Assembly (NCBI GenBank): GCA_946886275.1
Contig: CAMPIH010000012.1
Coordinates: 1 to 24,685, forward strand
Source of the DNA: an uncultured Sphingosinicella sp.
GTDB taxonomy: Bacteria; Pseudomonadota; Alphaproteobacteria; Sphingomonadales; Sphingomonadaceae
DNA: 24,685 nt
Direction: 5' to 3'
Shown here: positions 6,381 through 14,734 of the stretch, piece by piece
Numbering within the stretch: the first letter of the stretch is position 1
How the letters are laid out: every line of letters begins with the position of its first letter
Program-made: the position numbers and the translations under genes
Notes under the pieces: model-generated
Seen by the model: the letters and a program-made list of their open reading frames with translations, nothing else
Databases searched by the model: none
What the model was told of the DNA's origin: nothing

Positions 6381-8206
6381 AGAGCGTCGTAAATCCTTTG
6401 CCGAAGCCGTTCGCCCCCGAATTCGGGACGCAAGGCGCGCTTCGACAGCCCTTCGGAGCGCATGGACGCGCCCATCTCGATCGCTGGCTGCCCTTCCTGT
6501 TCGTCAACCGCGCCGGCGAACCGTCCACAAGCATCGCGCGTCGAGTCGCGGTCAACGGGCCGGCCTATCTCGTCTGGTCGCCGGCGGACGATGAAGACGC
6601 CGGCCGAGCGCTCGAGGCGATCGCGAAAGCGCTTCGGACACGTTTCGGCTCGATCCTGATCATCGACGTCGAAGAAGGGCCATGGCGACCGGTGCCCGCC
6701 GACTCGCAGCGCTTGCCGCACTTCCAGTTCCGGGTCGCGACTTCGGAGACCGAGCTGGCCAGAGTCGCCGGTGAGGCGCTCGCAGTCGCGCTGGGCAAGA
6801 TCGAACTCGACCTGCGCCGTCCCGAGGTCGAATTGCTTGAATTGAAGGGGCCAGCGGCGGAGATCGAGACCGACCGGGTGAAGATCATCATCCCACCTGT
6901 GCACAGGGCTGGCGAGGCAAGCTTCTATCCGCAGCTTACCCACGAGCTCGCCGCCGCCTGCGGGGACGCCCTCCTCCAGGCCGCCTTCGCCTATATGGAG
7001 AGCGGCAAGGCGGGCGCTCCCGAACATTATCGGGCGCTCGGCCGGAGCGCGTTTCTCGCCGCGGCGCTCGATGCCGACCGCAAGCTCGATCGAGTGGCGA
7101 GGAGCTTCGATTTCCTCCTCTCAATCTCGCCGATCAACGGGACCGAGGCAGCCGAGGCCTTTTTCGCGCAAGGTGAGACGAAGGCGCCGGAGCTGCGCTA
7201 CCGCCCGCTCGCGGTCGATCCGGACTCGGCCAAGCGCGACCTCTACGCGGTCGACCTCTCGGTGCTCGAGGACCCCCTGCTCGAACGGCTGCTGGCCGAG
7301 AAAAGGCAGGAGATCGATCACCAGCTGACGATGCTGTCGACCCGCAATACGCCAGCGTTCATGGCCGCGTCGCTGCTCCATTATGGTCCAGTCGCGACGG
7401 CCCTGCTCGCCGATGCCAGAGCGATACTGGCCGCGCCGCGGCGCAAGGACGGACCGGCGCGCCGGCTCGACGCTTCCGAGGTCGCCGAGGCGGCCCGGCG
7501 GCTGGTTGCGCATTACCAGGAGGTCGATCCGAGCTTCGCTCCGGAGATCCAGATACGCGACGACGTGGGCGGCCTGATGGTCTCCGGGGGACAGCTTCTG
7601 ATCTCCGCAAGCGCCTCGATCAGCGAGCGGCGGCTCGAGGCGCTTCTGGCGCACGAGGTCAGCGTCCACCTGCTTACCTATTTCAACGGTGCGACTCAGG
7701 GACTGACCGTCTTCCGAACCGGCCTCGCTTTCTACGAAGGCGTCCAGGAGGGGCTTGGAGTCTTCGCGGAATGGGCGGTCGGCGGTCTCACGGCGAGCCG
7801 GCTTCGGTTGCTCGCGGGGCGGGTGGTCGCGGTCGCGGCGATGCTCGACGGGGCCGATTTCGTGCAGGTGTACCGCTTGCTGGTCAAGGATTGCGGCTTG
7901 TCGAAGCGGCCTGCCTTCGAAGTAGCCCTGCGCGTTTTCCGCTCCGGCGGCTTCGCCAAGGACTTCATCTATCTTCAGGGCTTTCGGACGATCATGGAGC
8001 GGCTGGCCGCCGGTCATTCGCTGGTCCCGTTCTGGATCGGCAAGATCGCGCCCGGTCATGCCGCCGCGATCGAAGAGCTGCTGGTGCGCCGCCTGGTCCG
8101 GCCGCCCCTTTTCACGCCCGAATTCCTGAGCCGCGGCGATGCGAAGGAACGGATCCGCCGTGCGCGCGAAGGCGCTGCTTTCGAAAACCTTCTCGACCTG
8201 GAGTGA
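6377..8206 (+). CDS. MATCAP-like (DUF1704/QEGLA) HExxxH metallopeptidase
   Basis: A 609-aa protein of the family annotated as 'flavohemoglobin expression-modulating QEGLA motif protein' (TIGR02421, PF08014). The eukaryotic members are MATCAP tyrosine carboxypeptidases, which remove C-terminal Tyr from tubulin. The zinc site is intact: LLAHEVSVH has the unusual HExxxH spacing (H426, E427, H431), and the downstream VQEGLGVFAEW supplies the QEGL-type Glu (E458) expected as third ligand. The first ~330 residues form an N-terminal region peculiar to the bacterial proteins. No signal peptide is seen, so it should be cytoplasmic. The start ATG overlaps the stop of the amidohydrolase gene (ATGA). The 'flavohemoglobin' label is a historical name and says nothing firm about function; a globin gene does however lie just downstream on the other strand. 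Confidence 0.88.
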   Translation: MKSVVNPLPKPFAPEFGTQGALRQPFGAHGRAHLDRWLPFLFVNRAGEPSTSIARRVAVNGPAYLVWSPADDEDAGRALEAIAKALRTRFGSILIIDVEEGPWRPVPADSQRLPHFQFRVATSETELARVAGEALAVALGKIELDLRRPEVELLELKGPAAEIETDRVKIIIPPVHRAGEASFYPQLTHELAAACGDALLQAAFAYMESGKAGAPEHYRALGRSAFLAAALDADRKLDRVARSFDFLLSISPINGTEAAEAFFAQGETKAPELRYRPLAVDPDSAKRDLYAVDLSVLEDPLLERLLAEKRQEIDHQLTMLSTRNTPAFMAASLLHYGPVATALLADARAILAAPRRKDGPARRLDASEVAEAARRLVAHYQEVDPSFAPEIQIRDDVGGLMVSGGQLLISASASISERRLEALLAHEVSVHLLTYFNGATQGLTVFRTGLAFYEGVQEGLGVFAEWAVGGLTASRLRLLAGRVVAVAAMLDGADFVQVYRLLVKDCGLSKRPAFEVALRVFRSGGFAKDFIYLQGFRTIMERLAAGHSLVPFWIGKIAPGHAAAIEELLVRRLVRPPLFTPEFLSRGDAKERIRRAREGAAFENLLDLE

Positions 8207-8214
8207 GCAAAGAC

Positions 8215-9264
8215 ATGCTGATCGGATTTTTCGTCAACGATATCGAGCGCGAGTTCGAGAATTACACGACGACGGTTCTCGCCTACCGGGCGGCGGAGCG
8301 CGGCCACGATGTCTGCTACGTCACGCCGAGCGATTTCGTCCTCAATCCCGACGACAGTCTCAGCGTGCACGGTCGGATGCTACCGAGACGCAAATATGAG
8401 GGCCGCTCCGACTTTTTCGCGGCCCTGAAGGACGACAAAGCGATCCGGATCAAGCCGGTCGACATCACCGAGCTCGACGTTCTGATGCTCCGCAACGATC
8501 CCTCGATCGACGCCCAGCAGGCGCCATGGGCGATGGAGTCCGGAATCCTGTTCGGTCGTGAAGCGGCGCGGCGGGGGGTCATCGTCCTCAACGATCCCGA
8601 CGCCCTCGGCCGAGCCACCAACAAGCTCTACTTCCAGCGCTTTCCGGCTGAAGCCCGAGCCGAGACCCTGATCACCCGCCACGCGTCGGACATCAAGGCG
8701 TTCGCCAAGACGCATGGCGGGAACATCATATTGAAGCCGCTCCAGGGGTCAGGCGGCTCGGGCGTGTTCAAGGTCGATGCCAAGACCCAGGGCAATCTCA
8801 ACCAGATGATCGAAGCGATCAGTCGCGACGGCTATATCATCGCCCAGGCCTATGTGCCCGCTGCGAAGAAAGGGGACATCAGGCTGTTCCTGATGAATGG
8901 GCGACCGCTGGAAATAGGCGGTAAATATGCCGCTCTTCGTCGGGTCGCCGCGGCCGACGACATCCGCTCGAACATCCATGCCGGCGGGAAAGCGGAAAAG
9001 GTCGAGATCGGCGAGACCGAGCTCGCGGTGGCGGAGCTGATCCGGCCCAAGTTGATGGCCGACGGGATGTTCCTCGTCGGAGTCGACATCGTCGGCGACA
9101 AGATCCTCGAGGTGAACGTCTTTTCGCCGGGCAATCTGGAAAGCTGCTCGCGACTCGCCGGCGTCGATTTCTCGGTCACGGTGCTGGAAGCGATCGAACG
9201 CAAGGTCGCCATTGCTGCCGATTATGGTCGTGCCTTCGACAACCGTCACATGGCGATCCTCTGA
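8215..9264 (+). CDS. Glutathione-synthetase-like ATP-grasp ligase
   Basis: A 349-aa ATP-grasp enzyme resembling bacterial GshB but somewhat longer. Visible ATP-grasp blocks are LNDPDALGRATNKL (about 125-138), the glycine-rich loop KPLQGSGGSG (174-183), QAYVPAAKKGDIRL (211-224), DDIRSNIHAGG (248-258) and the Mg-binding VGVDIVGDKILEVNVFSP (288-305; D291, E299, N301). Such enzymes join a carboxylate to an amine through an acylphosphate. The true housekeeping gshB usually sits with gshA or rsmE, not seen here, so this is probably a paralogue with another substrate, perhaps a peptide or protein C-terminus (inference). The ATG at 8215 lies 8 bp after the metallopeptidase stop; a GTG at 8203 is an alternative. 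Confidence 0.88.
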   Translation: MLIGFFVNDIEREFENYTTTVLAYRAAERGHDVCYVTPSDFVLNPDDSLSVHGRMLPRRKYEGRSDFFAALKDDKAIRIKPVDITELDVLMLRNDPSIDAQQAPWAMESGILFGREAARRGVIVLNDPDALGRATNKLYFQRFPAEARAETLITRHASDIKAFAKTHGGNIILKPLQGSGGSGVFKVDAKTQGNLNQMIEAISRDGYIIAQAYVPAAKKGDIRLFLMNGRPLEIGGKYAALRRVAAADDIRSNIHAGGKAEKVEIGETELAVAELIRPKLMADGMFLVGVDIVGDKILEVNVFSPGNLESCSRLAGVDFSVTVLEAIERKVAIAADYGRAFDNRHMAIL

Positions 9265-9292
9265 CGTCGAACTCGGAGCCGCCTCATCCAGA

Positions 9293-9721
9293 TCAGCCGT
9301 AACGGGGTCGAACCGCCTCCTTCGGCGACATCTGGCGGATGATATGCCAGAAGGCATCGCACCAGGCCGAAGCAGTCTTCGGCGGCAACCTCACTCCCAG
9401 CACCTCGCGAAGCACCGGGGCCAGCACCAGGCCGAAGCGCGAATAATGGCGGCCATCGACGTCGAGACGGCGATGCTGGCGAGCGACCTGATCGAGATCG
9501 CGAAGCCCGCCGAACGCCGCCAGATCGCTGGCGCAATCCACCAGCAGCTCGACGAGGAGGATGGCGGTGACCTCGGCCTGACCGAAATCCTCGTCCGGAG
9601 TCTCGAACTCCTGAAGTCGCTCCTGCATCTTGCGGGCAATGGCGCCGCGCCGGGGATCGACCTCCGGCATCGACTGGGCGAGGCGAAGACGGATATCCTC
9701 GGCGATAGCAATTTGTGTCAT
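9293..9721 (-). CDS. Single-domain bacterial globin (paralogue 1)
   Basis: A 142-aa protein with a globin-like pattern comparable to Vitreoscilla-type and flavohaemoglobin haem domains. The CD-corner Phe is in EDFGQAEV (F46), the proximal (F8) His in VARQHRRLDV (H83), then the helix-G signature GRHYSRFGLVLAPVLREVLG and the helix-H tryptophan in SAWCDAFW. Helices A-E are more divergent and the distal Tyr/Gln pair is not obvious, so ligand chemistry may differ from NO-dioxygenase globins. No reductase domain is attached. The ATG is at 9719-9721 with AGGAAG about 8 nt upstream. It is preceded by a long leader (see 9850-9958) also found upstream of the second globin. It converges on the ATP-grasp gene with 28 bp between. 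Oxygen/NO sensing or storage is a family-based guess. Confidence 0.8.
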   Translation of the reverse strand: MTQIAIAEDIRLRLAQSMPEVDPRRGAIARKMQERLQEFETPDEDFGQAEVTAILLVELLVDCASDLAAFGGLRDLDQVARQHRRLDVDGRHYSRFGLVLAPVLREVLGVRLPPKTASAWCDAFWHIIRQMSPKEAVRPRYG

Positions 9722-9849
9722 TGATGATCTTCCTAGGCTCCCCCGGCGGAGAGTCTCTGACGGCTGGTGGCGAATGGCGCGGCGAATGCGCCTGCGCGCC
9801 GTCCTGGCCCGCTACGAATGCAGCGGCGCGAAGGAGCGGCCTGAAATAT

Positions 9850-9958
9850 TAACCCCCCGGGAGTGGGCGCTATGCGCGCGCGACCTCCCGAGGGCCGCGC
9901 TTGAACCAGGAGGCGGCCTCGTGAAGCCGCATGCGTTCGAAAGTGGGAAATATCCGCA
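9850..9958 (-). promoter_or_regulatory. Conserved globin leader element, copy A
   Basis: This ~109-bp segment, about 130 bp before the globin-1 start, matches a segment ahead of the globin at 21748-22170. Shared blocks, read on the plus strand, are TAACCCC (9850), the 15-mer CCCGAGGGCCGCGCT (9887-9901), AGGCNGC (9911), CGTTCGAA and TATCCGCA (9951-9958). Between them lies the hairpin GCGGC-CTCGTGAA-GCCGC (9913-9930), which in the other copy is AGGCTGC/GCAGCCT: different bases, same pairing. A second stem can form around the 15-mer (GCGCGGCC with GGTCGCGC on the minus strand). The rest of the 9722-10035 gap shows no gene. Confidence 0.6.
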
Positions 9959-10035
9959 CAACAGGAGCCTAACCGCAGGGGCCCGACTTCGCAACCGGCC
10001 CAGTCCTCTATCGGGACGGGCGGCCGTTTGCGACT

Positions 10036-10328
10036 TCAGGCAATTGGCGCGCGTTGCTCCACAGCTTCGCGAAGCAGGCCGATCTCGCGCTTCAGTTCGC
10101 CAAGCTCGGCGGCCCCGGCGAGCTTGCCGGTTGCGGAGCGCGCGGACGAACTCGAACGATGAACAGGATCCAGATGAGGGTTCCAAAGACCACGAGAAGG
10201 CGGTGGCCTGCGCCCATCAGCTCTGCGAGGACGATCACAAGCCAAAGCAGGCTGAGGACGAGCATCGGCACGCGAAGCCAATCGTCGAGCTGGTCGAGCA
10301 GCCGCCAGCGTCTCATCTTCGTCGCCAT
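10036..10328 (-). pseudogene. Decayed ion-channel gene with internal deletion
   Basis: Starting at ATG 10328 (GAGGAGGG about 9 nt upstream), the frame reads MATKMRRWRLLDQLDDWLR and then one long hydrophobic region up to FGTLIWILFIV. This matches the first transmembrane segments of a small voltage-gated-like ion channel/potassium channel family common in sphingomonads. After LFIV the frame shifts: one base later it would read EFVRALRN, as expected after LFIV, and in another frame a C-terminal helix appears (GKLAGAAELGELKREIGLLREAVEQ) ending at 10036. The pore loop, S3-S6 and selectivity filter are missing. The remnant is ~290 bp, against roughly 750-800 bp for an intact gene as I recall the family. 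An intact 80-aa small membrane protein from the first frame is the alternative. Confidence 0.55.
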
Positions 10329-10362
10329 CGGATCCATCCCTCCTCGGTGGAACAGGCCATAA

Positions 10363-12090
10363 TCACAGCCCGATCGTCTTCAGCGCAGCATCGCCGAGAC
10401 CGGCGAGGCCGCGGCCCCACAGCCCGCCACGTTGCCCGGACCTCGGCATTTCCTCGTAGACGAGGAAACCCGGAGCGCCGGCGAAGCTGTGGTTGAGGAG
10501 GTCCTGGCGTCCCATCAGATAGGCAGCGAAGGCCTCCGAGCGTCGGACCGAGAAATCGAGTCCGGCGCTGAACGCGATGGTGGCCGCCCGGTTGATGCCC
10601 CGACCTCCGCCGGCGCGTTCGAGCCTGACCCCGCGCGATCCCTGGACGATGAGCGTGCAGGGGCCGTGGAAGACGAGGTAACGAAACTGAAGCGCGAGCC
10701 AGGCGGACAGGCCGAGCCTCCAGTGGCGGGTGATCGCGACAGGCCGGCCGGCGGGATGGACCACGCCCCGCAGAGCCCGGGGCTTCACCACCATCGCTGA
10801 TCCCGCCGGGAGCTCGACCAGGGCGATCTCCGCGAGCGGATCGCCGGTCGCCGTCACCTGAACCGAGCCTTCGGTACCGCGGAATCGCACCAAAGCGACG
10901 AGCCCGGAGGCAAGGCTGCTCAACGGCATTGCCCTGTTGAGCAGCCATTTCGTCGACTTGGCGCCGATATGGGGGCTGCTCTGGACGGCCTCCGGCATGA
11001 TCAGCAATTCCTCGTCGTCGCGAAGCGGGATCCGATGAGAGACGGCGGAGGCGAAGGCGCTTTCGTCCGCCTCGCCCCGATCGTTCGGCCGAAGCCGGAT
11101 CGGCGGCCGACGCGCCGCGGCCGGAGCGACGACGAAATAGAGGAAGGCCTTGACCAGGGCCGGCCCGAAGATGGCGAAAGCAAGGATCAGGAGCGCCGTC
11201 GGCAGCATCTCGACGACCGGTCGCCGGATCCAGGACAGCCAATTGTCGCCGGCCGCCTCATCGAGGCGGCGGAGCTCCTGCTCGAGCGCGCCGACCTGGG
11301 CGGCGACAAGCGACGAGGCGCCGGCGGTGGCCGAGCCCGCCGCCGCCAGAGCCGATTTCGCCCGATCGATGCTGCGGACCTCGCGAAGCGCCGCGCGATT
11401 CTCGGCCCAGGCGGAATCGCGTTGCTGGCGGGCCGACTGAAGCGCCCGGTAATTGGTGCAGCCGACGATCGGCCGGACGGTTCGGCAGAGGACGTTTCTG
11501 GCATCGGCCAAAGGCCGCCGCTCGAGCTGTTCGACCCTTGCCTGGGCCGCCTGCCAGCGAACGCGCGAGGCGTTGAACCGGGCCACGGCCTGGCGTCGCC
11601 GATCGTCCAGCTCGAGCCGCCGGTCCTGGCCCTGGCGGACCTGGAGCAGGGCCTGGATCATTTCCCGCTCGCGGCCCAGCAAGGCGATCTCGGCCGAGGC
11701 GCGATAATGGCCGAAGATCCGGTCGGAACGGCCCGACATCCCTGCCAGGGCCAAAGCCGGGCCGGACAGCAGGGCCTGCTCATGGCGCGCCAGCTCGGCC
11801 GGGATCTCGGCGAGCCTTCGTCGAAGCTGATCGGATCCGGCAGCATGCAAGGCGTTCAAGGCAGCCTGCGCCTCCGATCGGCGATCGCGCGCATATTCTT
11901 CAAGTCGGGCCAGCGCCTCGGCGGTCGATCGCTCGCGCGCGACGAGCTCGCGCGACTGGCGCACTTCGGACTGGATCCAGTTCCAGCCGGGAACGAGGAG
12001 ATAGCGGCCGGCGATCAGCACGGCGAGGATCAGGACGAGGGCGAGGAGATGCCTGGCGATCCAGAGTGCGACGAGTCGGCCGAGGTGCAC
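10363..12090 (-). CDS. Membrane protein with long coiled coil and AIM24-like C-terminal region, 575 aa
   Basis: Unnamed protein. Residues about 12-34 form one transmembrane helix. Residues ~40-280 are charged, Ala/Arg/Glu-rich heptad-type helix (for example LARLEEYARDRRSEAQAAL), a periplasmic or cytoplasmic coiled coil containing CRTVRPIVGCTNY, a possible disulfide loop. A second transmembrane helix follows (MLPTALLILAFAIFGPALV). The last ~230 residues are beta-rich and Gly-rich (VALVRFRGTEGSVQV, GPCTLIVQGSRGVRLE, FAGAPGFLVYEE), resembling the AIM24/TerD-like beta-trefoil-style fold of AIM24 proteins; this is a weak resemblance. Start is a GTG at 12088-12090, with GAGGAG about 12 nt upstream. 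It lies 85 bp downstream of the antiporter and may be co-transcribed with it. Confidence 0.75.
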   Translation of the reverse strand: MHLGRLVALWIARHLLALVLILAVLIAGRYLLVPGWNWIQSEVRQSRELVARERSTAEALARLEEYARDRRSEAQAALNALHAAGSDQLRRRLAEIPAELARHEQALLSGPALALAGMSGRSDRIFGHYRASAEIALLGREREMIQALLQVRQGQDRRLELDDRRRQAVARFNASRVRWQAAQARVEQLERRPLADARNVLCRTVRPIVGCTNYRALQSARQQRDSAWAENRAALREVRSIDRAKSALAAAGSATAGASSLVAAQVGALEQELRRLDEAAGDNWLSWIRRPVVEMLPTALLILAFAIFGPALVKAFLYFVVAPAAARRPPIRLRPNDRGEADESAFASAVSHRIPLRDDEELLIMPEAVQSSPHIGAKSTKWLLNRAMPLSSLASGLVALVRFRGTEGSVQVTATGDPLAEIALVELPAGSAMVVKPRALRGVVHPAGRPVAITRHWRLGLSAWLALQFRYLVFHGPCTLIVQGSRGVRLERAGGGRGINRAATIAFSAGLDFSVRRSEAFAAYLMGRQDLLNHSFAGAPGFLVYEEMPRSGQRGGLWGRGLAGLGDAALKTIGL

Positions 12091-12175
12091 TTTGCGTCTC
12101 TACTCCTCGAACGAACGCTGGGGCGGCTTGTCGAGATGACGCCCCTGATGGGGGAGAGTTCCGAGACCGGCTGCT

Positions 12176-13981
12176 TCAACCCGATCGCGACGTTCCCTCG
12201 TCCGGCCCCGGCGGGCGGTAGACGATCAGCCGATCTCCTTCGCCGATGGCGGGAAGCTGGCCCGATTCGAGCGGGACGAGGCGATCGTCGGTGCGCAGCA
12301 CGGCCAGGAAGATCGTTCCTTCGGGAAGCTGCTCGCGAAGCTCGGTCAGCTCGCGGCGATCGCCCAGCAGGCGCATGTCGAAACGCCAGCCGGCCTCGTC
12401 GCGAGCGATCAGCGAGTCGATCGATCCGTCTTCGCCGAACAGGACGCGTCCGCGGCTGTGGAGCGGCGGCCGATCGCTGTCGACCCCCACCTGGGCCACC
12501 GAGTGGAAACCCATTTCAGGGCCCAGATCGGTGCAGATCAGAGCGTTGTAGGCGGCATTGTCGGTTGCGGCGATGAGCTGCTGGTAATCGGCGAGGTCGA
12601 GCTCGTCCTCCGTCACCTCGTCGAGTACATCCCCCGGCCAGATGTCGAGCCCAAGCGCCTGGGCCGGCCGAAGCGATGCCGGATTTTCGTCGGCGACGGT
12701 CACCCCGAGGCCGAGGCTGCGCAGGCAGTCGGCGAACCCGATCGTCCAGCGATTGGCGCCGACCAGAAGCACCTTGCGTCCAGGGCCCTTGTCCAGCCCG
12801 AGCCGGCGCGCGACCCAGGATGCCGAGAAGCCGTGGGCGACGATGGTGGCGACGACGACTCCGAACGAAAGCGGAATCAGAGCGATCGCGTCGGGCGAAC
12901 CGAAATCCTCCAGCCGGAGCGCGAACAGGCCGGTGATCGCGACCGCGACGACTCCGCGAGGCGCGATCCAGGCGATGAAGATCCGCTCTCGCCAGGGAAT
13001 GCGGGAGAAGAGCAGGCTGACGAAAACTGTCAGCGGCCGAACGACGAACAGCAGAAGCAGAAGGAAGACGAGGAAGCGCGCCTCGAATGCCCGCATCACG
13101 TCCCAGTCGAGCGTCGCCGGAAGGAGGATGAAGATCCCGGAGACGAGGATGACCCCAAGGTCCTCCTTGAACCGGCGAAGCGAGGCGAAAGCCAGGATCG
13201 GCCGGTTGGCGATGACGATGCCCATCACCGTGACCGTGACCAGCCCGGTTTCATGATAGATGAGATCGGCGAGGACGAAGCCGCCGATCACGAGGACGAG
13301 CAGAACCGGCGCTTTCAGATATTCCGGAACATGACCGCGCGAGAACAGCCAGACGACGAGCAAGGCGAGAGCGGCGCCGATCGATCCCGCCAAAGCAGAG
13401 GCGAGAGCGATCTCGGCCGCGATCGCGCCGAGGCTGAGCTGGGCGCCTTCATAGGTGATCCAGGCGAAGATGAAGACGGCGAGGAGAGCGCCGATCGGAT
13501 CGTTGACGATCGCTTCCCAGCGGAGGATCTGAGCGGGCCGGCGGCCGATGTTGAGGTTACGGAGGAGGGGTCCGACCACGGTCGGACCGGTGACGACCAT
13601 GATCCCGCCGAACAAGGCGGCGATTCGTATCGGAAGGCCGGCTCCGTAAAAAGCCGCGGCAGTGCCCAGCGCCCAACCGACCGGAACCCCGATCAGGACC
13701 AGAGCGAGAATGGCGCCGCCATGGTGCCTGATCTCGCGGAAGCGGAGGCTGAGCCCGCCGTCGAACAGGATCACCGCCACCGCCAGCTTGACGATCGGTT
13801 CGAGCAGGGCGCCGAAATCGCGCTCGGGAACGATGATCCCGGTGACTGGTCCGGCGACGAGGCCGGCCAGAAGCATCAGGGCGATGGCGGGCTTCCCCGT
13901 TCGCCAGGCGATCCACTGAGCGCCGATCCCGAGCAGCCCGATCAGCGCGATCTTCACGATCAGGGAGTCGATGAAGTCCAC
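12176..13981 (-). CDS. Cation:proton antiporter with C-terminal RCK-like region
   Basis: A 601-aa monovalent cation/proton antiporter (CPA family). The N-terminal ~390 residues carry about twelve hydrophobic helices, including ILFDGGLSLRF and EAIVNDPIGALLAVF, the latter with the Asn-Asp pair of the ion-binding site in electroneutral NhaP/KefB-type exchangers. The cytoplasmic tail contains a Rossmann-like RCK/TrkA-N segment (GRKVLLVGANRWTIGFADCL, then VTVADENP and ATDNAAYNALIC) and a terminal TrkA-C-like region (FLAVLRTDDRLVPLESGQLP, GEGDRLIVYRP). It probably exchanges K+ or Na+ for H+ across the inner membrane under nucleotide or redox control. The start is GTG at 13979-13981, without a strong ribosome binding site. 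Confidence 0.9.
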   Translation of the reverse strand: MDFIDSLIVKIALIGLLGIGAQWIAWRTGKPAIALMLLAGLVAGPVTGIIVPERDFGALLEPIVKLAVAVILFDGGLSLRFREIRHHGGAILALVLIGVPVGWALGTAAAFYGAGLPIRIAALFGGIMVVTGPTVVGPLLRNLNIGRRPAQILRWEAIVNDPIGALLAVFIFAWITYEGAQLSLGAIAAEIALASALAGSIGAALALLVVWLFSRGHVPEYLKAPVLLVLVIGGFVLADLIYHETGLVTVTVMGIVIANRPILAFASLRRFKEDLGVILVSGIFILLPATLDWDVMRAFEARFLVFLLLLLFVVRPLTVFVSLLFSRIPWRERIFIAWIAPRGVVAVAITGLFALRLEDFGSPDAIALIPLSFGVVVATIVAHGFSASWVARRLGLDKGPGRKVLLVGANRWTIGFADCLRSLGLGVTVADENPASLRPAQALGLDIWPGDVLDEVTEDELDLADYQQLIAATDNAAYNALICTDLGPEMGFHSVAQVGVDSDRPPLHSRGRVLFGEDGSIDSLIARDEAGWRFDMRLLGDRRELTELREQLPEGTIFLAVLRTDDRLVPLESGQLPAIGEGDRLIVYRPPGPDEGTSRSG

Positions 13982-14132
13982 GCTGCCGCGCTAGCCCTCG
14001 GCGACGGGCTTTTCCAGCCGGACCGGAAATTCGCGCCAGTTCGGCCTTTTCAGCAAAGGCTCAGGTTTCGCTCATGACCTTCATCGCGGCGACAGCGAAG
14101 ATCGATCCGATCGAAGCTAACGGAGAATCGCA

Positions 14133-14711
14133 ATGAATGGAGAGATGACAGAAGGTGACATGAGGCCGGATCGGCGGCGCATCCCGTGGCGGCCCATCCT
14201 GTGGAGCATCCCGGTCGCGCTGCTGCTTCTGCCGGCGGTAGCGATGCAGTTCACCGACGAGGTCGACTGGAATGCGTTCGACTTCATCTTCGCGACCGTT
14301 ATGTTCGGAAGCGTGGGCCTCGTCGTCGAGCTGACCGTTCGGTCTTCCAGAAGCATCGCGTTTCGGGCCGCCGTCGCACTCGCGCTCGCGGCAGCCTTCC
14401 TCATCATCTGGATCAACGGCGCCGTCGGGATCATCGGCGACGAGGACAATCCGGCCAATCTGATGTTCGGCGCAGTGCTCGCGGTGGCGTTGCTGGGCTC
14501 GATCGCCGCCTTGTTCCGGGCGCCCGGAATGGCGATCGCGATGTTCGCCGCCGCCGTCGCCCAACTCGCCGTCGGCGTGATCGCCCTGGTCGGAGGCATG
14601 GCCGAGGGGCCGGCTGCGCCTTATGACGTGATCGGATCGACCGGCTTTCTCGGCGGCATGTGGCTGGTGTCCGGCCTCCTCTTCCGAAAGGCGGCACGGG
14701 AGCGGGCATAG
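14133..14711 (+). CDS. Small integral membrane protein of unknown function, 192 aa
   Basis: After a charged N-terminus (MNGEMTEGDMRPDRRR) there are about five hydrophobic segments, including ILWSIPVALLLLPAVAMQF, FATVMFGSVGLVVELTV, AALFRAPGMAIAMFAAAVAQLAVG and FLGGMWLVSGLLF, ending in a basic tail. No named family recognised. The ATG at 14133 has a GGAG site about 8 nt upstream. It is divergent from the antiporter, with 151 bp between, and converges on ligD with 23 bp between stops. Topology suggests an inner-membrane protein with N-terminus in the cytoplasm; there is no motif for transport or catalysis. Confidence 0.75.
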   Translation: MNGEMTEGDMRPDRRRIPWRPILWSIPVALLLLPAVAMQFTDEVDWNAFDFIFATVMFGSVGLVVELTVRSSRSIAFRAAVALALAAAFLIIWINGAVGIIGDEDNPANLMFGAVLAVALLGSIAALFRAPGMAIAMFAAAVAQLAVGVIALVGGMAEGPAAPYDVIGSTGFLGGMWLVSGLLFRKAARERA

Positions 14712-14734
14712 CCGTGCGATCCGAGGGTGCGGGG

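Noticed and set aside
12458..14077. Plus-strand 539-aa open frame opposite the antiporter
   Set aside because: Product is Asp/Glu/Arg-rich with no fold, and is antisense to a clear transporter with helices and an RCK-like tail.
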